The notes under the pieces: model-generated
Seen by the model: the letters and a program-made list of their open reading frames with translations, nothing else
Database searches by the model: none
What the model was told of the DNA's origin: nothing
Program-made: the position numbers and the translations under genes
Assembly: GCF_014196055.1 (NCBI RefSeq)
Contig: NZ_JACICY010000010.1
Location: forward strand, 1 to 64,000
Reading direction: 5' to 3'
Origin: Novosphingobium hassiacum
GTDB lineage: Bacteria > Pseudomonadota > Alphaproteobacteria > Sphingomonadales > Sphingomonadaceae
Length of the DNA: 64,000 nucleotides
Part shown: positions 34,881-42,760 of the stretch, in pieces
Layout of the letters: every line of letters begins with the position of its first letter
Numbering within the stretch: position 1 is the first letter of the stretch

Positions 34881-35681
34881 CTAGTTTCCGGTAAACGTCG
34901 GAGCACGCTTTTCGAAGAAGGCATCGACTGCCTCGGCGTGGTCCTTGGTCGTATGGCACAATGCCTGCGCCGCGGCAGATGCCTCGAGGATCGTCGACAG
35001 ACTGGCAAGGCGGCTTTCGCGGATCAGCCGCTTGGTCATCCTCACGGCGTGAGGCGGATTGGCAGCAATCTGCAAAGCTATGGCTCTGGCCTCGTCCATA
35101 AGGGAATCGACCGGAACCACCTTTGAAACAAGGCCACATGCCAACGCCTCAGCGGCGGTCAGCAACTGGCCGGTAAAAGCCATTTCACTGGCCTTCGACC
35201 AACCAACAACGCGCGGCAGAAGCCATGCGCCGCCATCGCCGGGCACAATGCCCATCTTCACGAAACTCTCGGCAAACTTCGCCTTTTCAGACGCTATGCG
35301 AATGTCGCACATGCATGCCAGATCGCAACCTGCACCAATTGCCGGACCGTTAACTGCCGCGATTACCGGAACTTCAATGCTCTCGAACAGGATGGGCAGG
35401 CGCTGGATGCCATTGCGGTAATTGCGCCGCGTTGTCGTGGGTGACGGATCGTTCAGACCCCCGCCAAGACGCATCGAGGCAATGTCGCCACCAGTGGAGA
35501 AAGCCGATCCAGCGCCGGTAATGACCACCACGCGGCAGTCAATGTCCCGGTCCGCCTTTTCAATGACAGCACACAGGGCATCGATCACTGCCGCGTTCGA
35601 GATAGGATTGCGTGCCTCAGGCAGGTTCAGCGTAAGCGTGAGGACCCCGTCTTGCAGATCCGAAAGAACGACTTCGCTCAT
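34881..35681 (-). CDS. Enoyl-CoA hydratase/isomerase (crotonase family)
   Basis: A 266-residue crotonase. Motifs: SAFSTGGDIASM and NGPAIGAGCDLAC for the oxyanion hole, then FVKMGIVPGDGGAWLLPRVVG. The canonical second Glu is Asp in PGDGG, suggesting an isomerase or atypical hydratase. It overlaps the SDR stop codon by four bases (ATGA), so the two are coupled. Confidence 0.88.
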   Translation of the reverse strand: MSEVVLSDLQDGVLTLTLNLPEARNPISNAAVIDALCAVIEKADRDIDCRVVVITGAGSAFSTGGDIASMRLGGGLNDPSPTTTRRNYRNGIQRLPILFESIEVPVIAAVNGPAIGAGCDLACMCDIRIASEKAKFAESFVKMGIVPGDGGAWLLPRVVGWSKASEMAFTGQLLTAAEALACGLVSKVVPVDSLMDEARAIALQIAANPPHAVRMTKRLIRESRLASLSTILEASAAAQALCHTTKDHAEAVDAFFEKRAPTFTGN

Positions 35682-36439
35682 CGCGGTGGCATCCGGATAG
35701 CACCGTCGAGGCGGATCGTCTCACCGTTGAGCATCGGGTTCTCGATGATCTGCTGCGCAAGCAGCGCGAACTCGTCGGGACGGCCAAGCCGGCGCGGGTG
35801 CGGAACCGCAGCGGCCAGTGTTTCGCGAACTTCGGGCTTCACGCGCTGAAGGATCGGGGTGTCAAACGTACCCGGTGCGATCGTGCAAACGCGGACCTGA
35901 TGGCTGGCAAGATCGCGCGCAGCAACGATGGTCATGCCCACGATGCCAGCCTTGGCAGAGGCATAAGGTATCTGGCCGATCTGCCCCTCAAACGCAGCGA
36001 CCGAGGCGGTCAAGATGACCACGCCCCGCTCACCATCGATGTGCTCGGCCTTGGCCATGCGCGCTGCACCCAGGCGCAGCACGTTGAAGCTGCCCACCAG
36101 ATTAAGGCGAACAACGCTTTCATAGATTTCCAGCGAGCCGGGGTTGCCGTCACGGTCAACTACGCGGATCGGCCCGCCGCGGCCGGCGCAATGCACGACA
36201 GCACGTAGTGTGCCCATCGCTTCAGCCGCATCGAACACTGCGTTCATCTGATCGGTGTCGGTCACGTCAGCGCGTACGAACTTTGTGCCGCCGCCGATTT
36301 CTGCCGCCACATCGTCGCCATTCTCGGCAAGATCAGCGATGACAACCTTGGCCCCGCCAGCGACAAGGCGCTCTGCTGTTGCGCGGCCGAGACCCGATGC
36401 GCCACCGGTGACGACTGCGACAATACCCTTGATTTCCAT
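35678..36439 (-). CDS. SDR-family 3-hydroxyacyl-CoA dehydrogenase (HSD10-like)
   Basis: A 253-residue SDR with TGGASGLG, the NAD-preferring IADLAENGD after strand two, and active-site YASAK. The sequences FEGQIGQIPYASAKAGIVGM and APGTFDTPIL are characteristic of the type II 3-hydroxyacyl-CoA dehydrogenase group (HSD17B10-like), which oxidises 3-hydroxyacyl-CoAs, including branched or steroid substrates. The start is ATG at 36439; a 32-codon upstream extension overlaps the thiolase. It lies between thiolase and crotonase, exactly where the third beta-oxidation step is needed. Confidence 0.9.
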   Translation of the reverse strand: MEIKGIVAVVTGGASGLGRATAERLVAGGAKVVIADLAENGDDVAAEIGGGTKFVRADVTDTDQMNAVFDAAEAMGTLRAVVHCAGRGGPIRVVDRDGNPGSLEIYESVVRLNLVGSFNVLRLGAARMAKAEHIDGERGVVILTASVAAFEGQIGQIPYASAKAGIVGMTIVAARDLASHQVRVCTIAPGTFDTPILQRVKPEVRETLAAAVPHPRRLGRPDEFALLAQQIIENPMLNGETIRLDGAIRMPPR

Positions 36440-36452
36440 CCTAGATCCCCAC

Positions 36453-37634
36453 TCAAATTCGTTCAATGATCGTCGCGTTGGCAAGGCCGCCCGCTTCACA
36501 CATGGTCTGCAGGCCATACCGTCCGCCGGTTTCATGCAGGCCGTGGATCATCGAGGACATCAGGCGCGTGCCCGACGCTCCGAGCGGGTGACCAAGCGCA
36601 ATCGCACCGCCGCGCGGATTGAGGCGCGCCGGATCGGCCTTCATTTCACGCTGCCAGGCAAGTGGAACGGGCGCGAACGCTTCGTTCACTTCAATGTGAT
36701 CGATCTGTTCGATCGAGAGGCCTGCCTTTTTGAGCACGCGCTGCGTGGCCGGGATTGGCGCCGTGAGCATAAGCAGCGGATCATCACCGATGACGTCGAA
36801 AGCGACGAATCGGGCAAGCGGCTTGAGACCGAGGCGATTGGCAGTGGCTTCGGACATGACGAGCGCCGCCGATGCACCATCGGTGATCTGCGAACTGTTG
36901 CCAGCAGTGACCGACCAGTTGATCTCTGGGAAACGCTGGCCGAGTTCATCGTTGTTAAATGACGTCTTGAGCTGGGCAAGGCCTTCAGCCGTCGTCGTAG
37001 CGCGGATGGTTTCGTCCTGGCTGACTACGGTGCCATCGGCAGTACGAATGGGGATGATCTCGCGGGCAAGATTGCCGGCAACGCGGGCGCTTTCGGCCAG
37101 CTGATGCGAGCGGGCGGAATACTCGTCCATTTCCTCGCGGGAGATACCCCAGCGCGCTGCGATCAGTTCAGCCGAAATGCCCTGCCCCACTTGGCCCGGA
37201 AAGCGCGCTTCAAAGGCCACACCATGCGGATCGGCCCCAATTCGCGCCATACCCATCGGCACGCGGCTCATTGATTCGATCCCACCGGCAAGCACGATAT
37301 CGTACGCGCCTGCTGCGATGCCCTGAGCCGCGAAGTGCACGGCCTGCTGGCTCGATCCGCAACGACGTTCGACCATCGTGCAGGGAACGTGTACGGGATA
37401 GCCCGCCCCCAGCCACGCAGTGCGGCCTACAGGAACGGCCTGCTCGCCTGCCTGACTGACGCAGCCCATGATCAGATCATCGACGGTGCCAGGATCGAGG
37501 TTGTTACGCTCAACCAGTCCAACCAATACCTGCATCAGCAGATCGGCGGGATGAAGCGAGGACAGCACACCGCCCATCTTTCCACGCCCCATAGGCGAGC
37601 GGGCGATATCGACGATAACGGGAACATTGGACAT
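36453..37634 (-). CDS. Thiolase (acetyl-CoA acyltransferase)
   Basis: A 393-residue thiolase. The nucleophile Cys92 is in RRCGSSQQAVHFA, the His is in GGAIALGHPLGASG, and the C-terminal cysteine is in TMCEAGGLANATIIERI. It cleaves a 3-ketoacyl-CoA with CoA to release acetyl- or propionyl-CoA. It starts after AAGGT and heads the operon thiolase-SDR-crotonase-two dehydrogenases-crotonase, which supplies all beta-oxidation activities. Confidence 0.93.
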   Translation of the reverse strand: MSNVPVIVDIARSPMGRGKMGGVLSSLHPADLLMQVLVGLVERNNLDPGTVDDLIMGCVSQAGEQAVPVGRTAWLGAGYPVHVPCTMVERRCGSSQQAVHFAAQGIAAGAYDIVLAGGIESMSRVPMGMARIGADPHGVAFEARFPGQVGQGISAELIAARWGISREEMDEYSARSHQLAESARVAGNLAREIIPIRTADGTVVSQDETIRATTTAEGLAQLKTSFNNDELGQRFPEINWSVTAGNSSQITDGASAALVMSEATANRLGLKPLARFVAFDVIGDDPLLMLTAPIPATQRVLKKAGLSIEQIDHIEVNEAFAPVPLAWQREMKADPARLNPRGGAIALGHPLGASGTRLMSSMIHGLHETGGRYGLQTMCEAGGLANATIIERI

Positions 37635-37706
37635 CGGCTTCTACCTTAGATCGCCCGACCCTTCAGCCGGATTAGCAATGTGAACGGTTTTCAGGGTGGG
37701 CATGCT

Positions 37707-37716
37707 CGCAATTGCG
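37707..37716. promoter_or_regulatory. CGCAATTGCG palindrome upstream of thiolase operon
   Basis: A perfect ten-base palindrome 73 bases before the thiolase start, in the 127-base gap after the OYE gene. The core GCAATT recurs three times upstream of the OYE gene (39016-39043). It may be a shared operator; this is inference. Confidence 0.35.
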
Positions 37717-37761
37717 CGGTAGCGCCATCACGACGAGGTCCAGGAAAATCACGATTGCAAC

Positions 37762-38925
37762 TCAGGACAAGATGCCGTCGTTTTCCATGTTGTAGGGCTC
37801 GGTCGCATCACCGTTGCGGAACTTGGTGGTCCACTGCGGATCACCGATGATTGCGCGACCCACGGCCACCAGATCGAACTCGCCCGCGTTGAAGCGATCA
37901 AACAATGGCCCGAAGTCTGATACGACGGCGGCGGCCTTGTCGCGATCGTACATGCCCTGGTTGATGCCCACGCCGCCAACGGCCATCGAAAGTTTGCCGG
38001 TAACCTTCTTCGCAACGCCTGCCAGCGATGCAGGATCACCTTCGAACCCGGCCCGATTGTAGTAGCGCACGCTGGCATCGAAAACATCGACGCCAGCGAC
38101 GGCCAGCGGCATGAGAACCTCGCGCAGCTCGGCAGCATTGTCGGCCAGCGTCGCGCGGAAATCCTGCTGCTTCCACTGCGAAAAGCGGAAGAAGATCGGC
38201 ATGCCTTCCCCGATTGCGGCGCGGATGCGGCGCACGATCTCGGCAGGGAAAGCCGACCGCTTTTCGCGGCTGCCGCCCCATCGGTCGGTGCGTTGGTTGG
38301 TGCCTTCCCACAGGAAGTTGTCGAGAAGATAGCCATGGCCACCGTGTAGCGCGATACCATCAAAACCGGCTTCCACCGCATTCACGGCACTGCGAACGAA
38401 CGCTTCGATAGTATCCTCGATAAGCGCATCACTCATCGGATCGCCGATGTTAGGATCGGCCGGAATGCTCTTGGGATCGATCGAGGTCATCCGACCGAGC
38501 GGCCCCCAGATACCGGAAGGACTGACGCTTGCCACATCCGGGTAAGGTCCGGTCCCGGGCTTGCGCATGACGCCCTGATGCCAGAGCTGCGGGATGATCT
38601 TTGCCCCGTTGGCATGAACCTGGTCGACGACCTTGCGCCAACCTTCGATCGAAGCTGCGCTGCCCAGCAGCGGAATGTTGTTTTCACCAAGGCCTGCATC
38701 GCCCAGCGCCGCCGGATGATCGACCGCAACGCCCTCGGTCACGATCAGGCCAACGCCGCCCTCAGCGCGGCGGCGGTAGTATGCAACGACATCATCGGTC
38801 GGCACGCCGTCGGGACAGAAACCGCGGGTCATCGGCGACATGACGATGCGATTGCGCAAGTGCATGTCGCGAATTTCAAGCGGTTGGAACAGGGCCTCGC
38901 GGGTTGCGCTCTGCTGTTCAGTCAT
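37762..38925 (-). CDS. NADH:flavin oxidoreductase / Old Yellow Enzyme family
   Basis: A 387-residue FMN TIM-barrel. Motifs: LRNRIVMSPMTRG at the N-terminus, QLWHQG, GFDGIALHGGHGYLLDNFLW, and TDRWGGSREKRSAFPAEIV. It lacks the iron-sulfur and FAD domains of the larger enzyme at 47904. It reduces an activated C=C bond (enone or dienoyl-CoA). The start is ATG at 38925 after AAGGA. Its gene has its own upstream region with three GCAATT repeats. Confidence 0.9.
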   Translation of the reverse strand: MTEQQSATREALFQPLEIRDMHLRNRIVMSPMTRGFCPDGVPTDDVVAYYRRRAEGGVGLIVTEGVAVDHPAALGDAGLGENNIPLLGSAASIEGWRKVVDQVHANGAKIIPQLWHQGVMRKPGTGPYPDVASVSPSGIWGPLGRMTSIDPKSIPADPNIGDPMSDALIEDTIEAFVRSAVNAVEAGFDGIALHGGHGYLLDNFLWEGTNQRTDRWGGSREKRSAFPAEIVRRIRAAIGEGMPIFFRFSQWKQQDFRATLADNAAELREVLMPLAVAGVDVFDASVRYYNRAGFEGDPASLAGVAKKVTGKLSMAVGGVGINQGMYDRDKAAAVVSDFGPLFDRFNAGEFDLVAVGRAIIGDPQWTTKFRNGDATEPYNMENDGILS

Positions 38926-39015
38926 CGATGCCCATTCCTTCACGTCGGGATGATTTGTCTCAAGGCGCCCGTCTTGCCGCCTACGCGCGAACTGCCAATG
39001 CCCTTCCTGCGCGAG

Positions 39016-39043
39016 GCAATTGTGAATGCAATTCAGGGCAATT
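39016..39043. repeat. Three GCAATT repeats upstream of the OYE gene
   Basis: GCAATT occurs at 39016, 39028 and 39038, with spacings of 12 and 10 bases. The first pair contains the dyad AATTG-CAATT. The repeats lie 90 to 118 bases before the OYE start and reach the stop codon of the acyl-CoA ligase. Possible regulator-binding sites. Confidence 0.35.
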
Positions 39044-40608
39044 CAATTCACCCGGCGCTCATGCCCCTGCCAGAACGGTTCGCGCAGCACGCGGCGAAGC
39101 AATTTGTTGCCTGCATTGCGCGGCAGGGATTGGGCCAGCACCACCTGCTTGGGCAATTTGAAGCGGGCAAGCTTTCCATCAAGCCAGGCAAGCACCGAGG
39201 CCAGATCGGGGGACGTGCCCTCGCGGGGAACGATCAGCGCCACGACTTCCTCACCCCATCGCGCTGAAGGCGCACCGACAACGGCAACGTCGGCAACATC
39301 GGGGTGGCCGAAAATGGCATTCTCCACTTCGGCCGGATAAACATTCTCACCGCCGCTAATGATCATATCCTTCGCGCGATCAAGGACATAGAGGTAACCG
39401 TCGGCATCGATGCGCCCGATATCGCCGGTACGCATCCATCCGTCCGGACCAAATACCTCGGCGTTGGCATCGGGGCGCTTCCAGTAGCCGGGCATGACCG
39501 ATCCTGATCGCACCACGATCTCGCCGGTGCTGTCAGCTCCCAGCAGGTTCCAGTCATCGTCGACAATGCCGATTTCGGCACCGGGCATTGCGGTTCCTGC
39601 CGAACGCAGTCGCCCGGGAACACCCGACGTGTGATCCGCAGGCTGAAGCGCCACGACGCCACCGGCGGCCTCGCTCATGCCATACATCTGCACGAAGCCA
39701 CACCCGATCCGCGCGATCGCCTGGCGCAGAAGCGCTTCGGGAATGGGCGCTGCGCCATAAGTAATGTAGGCAAGCGACGAATAGTCCGCGCTGGCCGATT
39801 CCGGGTGTTCAAGCATGAGCTGCATGGCAGCGGGGGCCAGCAGGATGTGACTGATCCCTTCGCGGGCGATCAGACCGGGCAATGCTCCGGCTTCGAACTC
39901 GCGCGTGATGACAACCCGTGCACCTGCGTAAAAACCAAACAGCGCATAGGCGGTGCCAGCGATATGGGCGACGGGCAGCACCTGCCCGATCGTACAGCCC
40001 GGCGTCGGAAACCAGTCCAGACCCGCGCGATAACCGGGCTCTCGCAACGCGAGCATGTTCCGGTTGGTCAGCATGGCCCCTTTGGGCCGTCCCGTCGTTC
40101 CCGAAGTATAGACCTGAAAAACCACGGCTTGCGGATCGACCCCATATGCAGGCAATGCTGCGCCATCGCTCCGATCTTCAAGCATGGCACGGTCAAGCAG
40201 TCGATGCGGCAATCCGCGAGCCCCCACCAAGCGCGCGGCGAGCGCGGCAAACTCCGCGTCGCTGAAGAGGCAGGCCATCTCGGAATCGGCGACGATGTAA
40301 GCCAGTTCGTCTTCGGACAGGCGCCAATTGAGCGGAACGAGTACACATCCCAGCCGGGCGACCGCAAAGAACAACGCAAAGTAATAATCGCTGTTCTTGC
40401 CGAGGTAGCCAATCCTGTCGCCCGAGTTGTGCCCTTGCCCAACAAGCGCAGCGGCCACCGCAGCCGCCTGCCCGGACAGCTCGCGATAGGTCGTGGACCG
40501 CCCTTCGAACAGGGTAGCCACCTGATCGGGGGTCTGTTCGGCATGACAGGAAAGAACCGACCACACGGTCGTCATCCGCTCGTGGTCGAGTCTTGCCTGT
40601 CCGTTCAT
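39043..40608 (-). CDS. AMP-forming acyl-CoA ligase
   Basis: A 521-residue ANL enzyme. P-loop VYTSGTTGRPKGAMLTNRN, hinge TGDIGRIDADGYLYVLDRAK, and the C-terminal catalytic Lys in PRNAGNKLLRRVLRE. The start is ATG at 40608; the longer frame overlaps the crotonase upstream. It begins four bases after that crotonase. It forms an acyl-CoA for the ACAD/crotonase genes in the same operon (42604-39043). Confidence 0.92.
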   Translation of the reverse strand: MNGQARLDHERMTTVWSVLSCHAEQTPDQVATLFEGRSTTYRELSGQAAAVAAALVGQGHNSGDRIGYLGKNSDYYFALFFAVARLGCVLVPLNWRLSEDELAYIVADSEMACLFSDAEFAALAARLVGARGLPHRLLDRAMLEDRSDGAALPAYGVDPQAVVFQVYTSGTTGRPKGAMLTNRNMLALREPGYRAGLDWFPTPGCTIGQVLPVAHIAGTAYALFGFYAGARVVITREFEAGALPGLIAREGISHILLAPAAMQLMLEHPESASADYSSLAYITYGAAPIPEALLRQAIARIGCGFVQMYGMSEAAGGVVALQPADHTSGVPGRLRSAGTAMPGAEIGIVDDDWNLLGADSTGEIVVRSGSVMPGYWKRPDANAEVFGPDGWMRTGDIGRIDADGYLYVLDRAKDMIISGGENVYPAEVENAIFGHPDVADVAVVGAPSARWGEEVVALIVPREGTSPDLASVLAWLDGKLARFKLPKQVVLAQSLPRNAGNKLLRRVLREPFWQGHERRVN

Positions 40609-40612
40609 ACTT

Positions 40613-41371
40613 TCAGCATCCTTTCCAGACCGGCTTGCGCTTTTCTGCAAAGGCAGCTGCACCTTCACGCGCATCGGCCGAGGCAAAGACCGGCGCAGTG
40701 ATCTCGAACTGCCGTTCGAACAGTTCGGCTTCGGACCATTCAAGGCTTTCCTTGAGTACACGGCGACTGACCGCAACGGCCATGGGGCCATTGGCCGCGA
40801 TAACCTGTGCCAGCTTGATCGCCTCGGCCAGGGCCTGCCCTTCCTCGACGACACGGTTTACCAGACCGGCATCTGCCAGCCGCTCGACCGGATAGATCTC
40901 GCCCGTCAGCACGAATTCTGCGGCAAGCTTCACCGGCATCTGCCGCGGCAAACGCACCAGTCCGCCTGCGTTGGCCACAAGCCCACGCTTCACTTCGGTG
41001 AGGCCGAACTTGGCCGTGCTTCCCGCAACGACCATGTCGCAGGCCAGCATGATCTCGAAACCACCCGCCAGCGCGTACCCTTCGACTGCGGCGATGAAAG
41101 GCTTCTGTAGATCAGACTGGGTCATACCGGCAAAACCCGTTTGCGGCAGACGTACCACTTCGCCGCGCAAGAAGGCCTTGAGGTCCATGCCGGCACAGAA
41201 ATTGCCGCCAGCGCCAGTGATCACTGCGCAACGGATGGCTGGATCGGTGTTGACCTGTTGCGCTGCCGCCTCAACCGCCAGGGCTGTCTCGCGATCAATC
41301 GCGTTCCGCGCTTCGGGACGATTGATGGTGATGACCGCAACGCCATCGTCGATCTGGAATTCAATCGGCAT
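40613..41371 (-). CDS. Enoyl-CoA hydratase (crotonase family)
   Basis: A 252-residue crotonase with GNFCAGMDLKAFLRG and EGYALAGGFEIMLACD for the oxyanion hole and FGLTEVKRGLVANAGGLVRL, where Glu of TEV takes the first catalytic position. It starts after GGAGAG. It is sandwiched between the acyl-CoA dehydrogenase and the ligase. It resembles the subgroup that includes EchA-type proteins of actinobacterial lipid and steroid loci. Confidence 0.9.
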   Translation of the reverse strand: MPIEFQIDDGVAVITINRPEARNAIDRETALAVEAAAQQVNTDPAIRCAVITGAGGNFCAGMDLKAFLRGEVVRLPQTGFAGMTQSDLQKPFIAAVEGYALAGGFEIMLACDMVVAGSTAKFGLTEVKRGLVANAGGLVRLPRQMPVKLAAEFVLTGEIYPVERLADAGLVNRVVEEGQALAEAIKLAQVIAANGPMAVAVSRRVLKESLEWSEAELFERQFEITAPVFASADAREGAAAFAEKRKPVWKGC

Positions 41372-41407
41372 GCAACTCTCCGTTCAGGATTTTTCTGTTC
41401 ATTTCGA

Positions 41408-42604
41408 TCAGATCGATCGTGCAATCAGCAGCTTCATCACTTCGCTTGCGCCGCCGTAGATGCGGAAGGCGCGGGCATCCTTGTACATTTCTGCAATGGG
41501 ATATTCGGTCATGTATCCGTAGCCGCCGAACAGTTGCAGGCATTCGTCAACCACGAAGGCCTGAGCCTCGGTCACGAACAACTTGGCCATTGAGGCAGTT
41601 GCCGCATCGAGTTCGCCGGCCAGCAGCCGCTCGGTGCAATTGTACAGGAAAGCCTTGGCAACTGTTGCCCGCGTCTTGCATTCGGCCAGCTTGAACTTGG
41701 TGTTCTGCTGATCGAACAGAGTGCCACCGAACATCTTGCGCGCCTTGCAGTGCTCCACTGTCACTTCCAGCGCGGCTTCCATCATGCCCATGGCCTGCCA
41801 GGCAATGACCAAACGCTCCTTGGGCAGCTGCTCCATCAGCATGCGGAAGCCCTGCCCTTCGACGCCCCCCAGCAGATTTTCGGCGGGGACACGCATGTCG
41901 TTGAAGAACAACTCGGCGGTGTCGCGCCCCTCCTGACCCAGCTTCTCAAGCAGACGGCCCCGCTCGAAGCCCTCGACCTTGTCGACCTCGACGACGAACA
42001 GCGAAATGCCCTTTGCGCCTGCATTCACGTCCGTCTTGGCGGCAACCACGACCAGCGAGCAGCCGTGCCCGTTCGAGATGAACGTCTTTTGCCCGTTGAT
42101 CACGTAATCGTCGCCATCGCTCCGTGCCGTCGTGCGCATGCCCTGCAGGTCAGATCCCGCCCCAGGCTCGGTCATCGCCACCGCGAGCAAGGTTTCGCCC
42201 GAAATGGCCGAGGGCAGCCAGCGCTGGCACTGCTCGGGCGTTGCGTAATAGTAAAGATAGGGCGCCACCACCGTCGTGTGCAGCGAATAGGCGAAGTTCA
42301 GAGCGTTCTTCCGGCCCTGCCGCTCCATCACCACGGCATCGTAACGGAAATCCAGCCCAGACCCGCCATAAACTTCGGGAATGGTCGCGCCCAGAATGCC
42401 CGCATCGCCGGCCTTGCGCCAAGTATCATGTTCCACATACCCCTGTTCACGCCAGCGACGTTGCGCAGTCGGATCGGCGTGCTCATCCAGGAATTTGTCG
42501 ACCATGTCCTCGAACATGCGGATGTCTTCATTGTCCATGAAACCGGGACGCGGGAGGTCGAACGCTGCCAAGGGTTTAGGTCCTGCTTTAAGATTGCCCA
42601 CCAC
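41408..42604 (-). CDS. Acyl-CoA dehydrogenase
   Basis: A 398-residue, full-length acyl-CoA dehydrogenase. Blocks: LLAVAMTEPGAGSDLQGMRT, YVINGQKTFISNGHGCSLV, the flavin-domain RKMFGGTLFDQQNTKFKLAE, and terminal LFGGYGYMTEYPIAEMYKDA. Unlike the two paired sets it stands alone and probably works as a homotetramer. The start is GTG at 42604 with GGGAGA seven bases upstream; ATG at 42538 is an alternative. It is the first gene of the minus-strand operon and is divergent from the KstD-like gene across 156 bases. Confidence 0.92.
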   Translation of the reverse strand: MVGNLKAGPKPLAAFDLPRPGFMDNEDIRMFEDMVDKFLDEHADPTAQRRWREQGYVEHDTWRKAGDAGILGATIPEVYGGSGLDFRYDAVVMERQGRKNALNFAYSLHTTVVAPYLYYYATPEQCQRWLPSAISGETLLAVAMTEPGAGSDLQGMRTTARSDGDDYVINGQKTFISNGHGCSLVVVAAKTDVNAGAKGISLFVVEVDKVEGFERGRLLEKLGQEGRDTAELFFNDMRVPAENLLGGVEGQGFRMLMEQLPKERLVIAWQAMGMMEAALEVTVEHCKARKMFGGTLFDQQNTKFKLAECKTRATVAKAFLYNCTERLLAGELDAATASMAKLFVTEAQAFVVDECLQLFGGYGYMTEYPIAEMYKDARAFRIYGGASEVMKLLIARSI

Positions 42605-42760
42605 ATCGCGGTCTCCCGCGAGCGAGGCTGGCTATAGCAGAAGGTCTTCAGGGCACTTGCCCCCAGCTGAATTGAGACGTTGCGGGACTTGCAAATCGAG
42701 TACGCAATGTCGTGGCAGACGATTTGACCGGATAGGCCACTCTCGAACTGGGAGAGCTAC

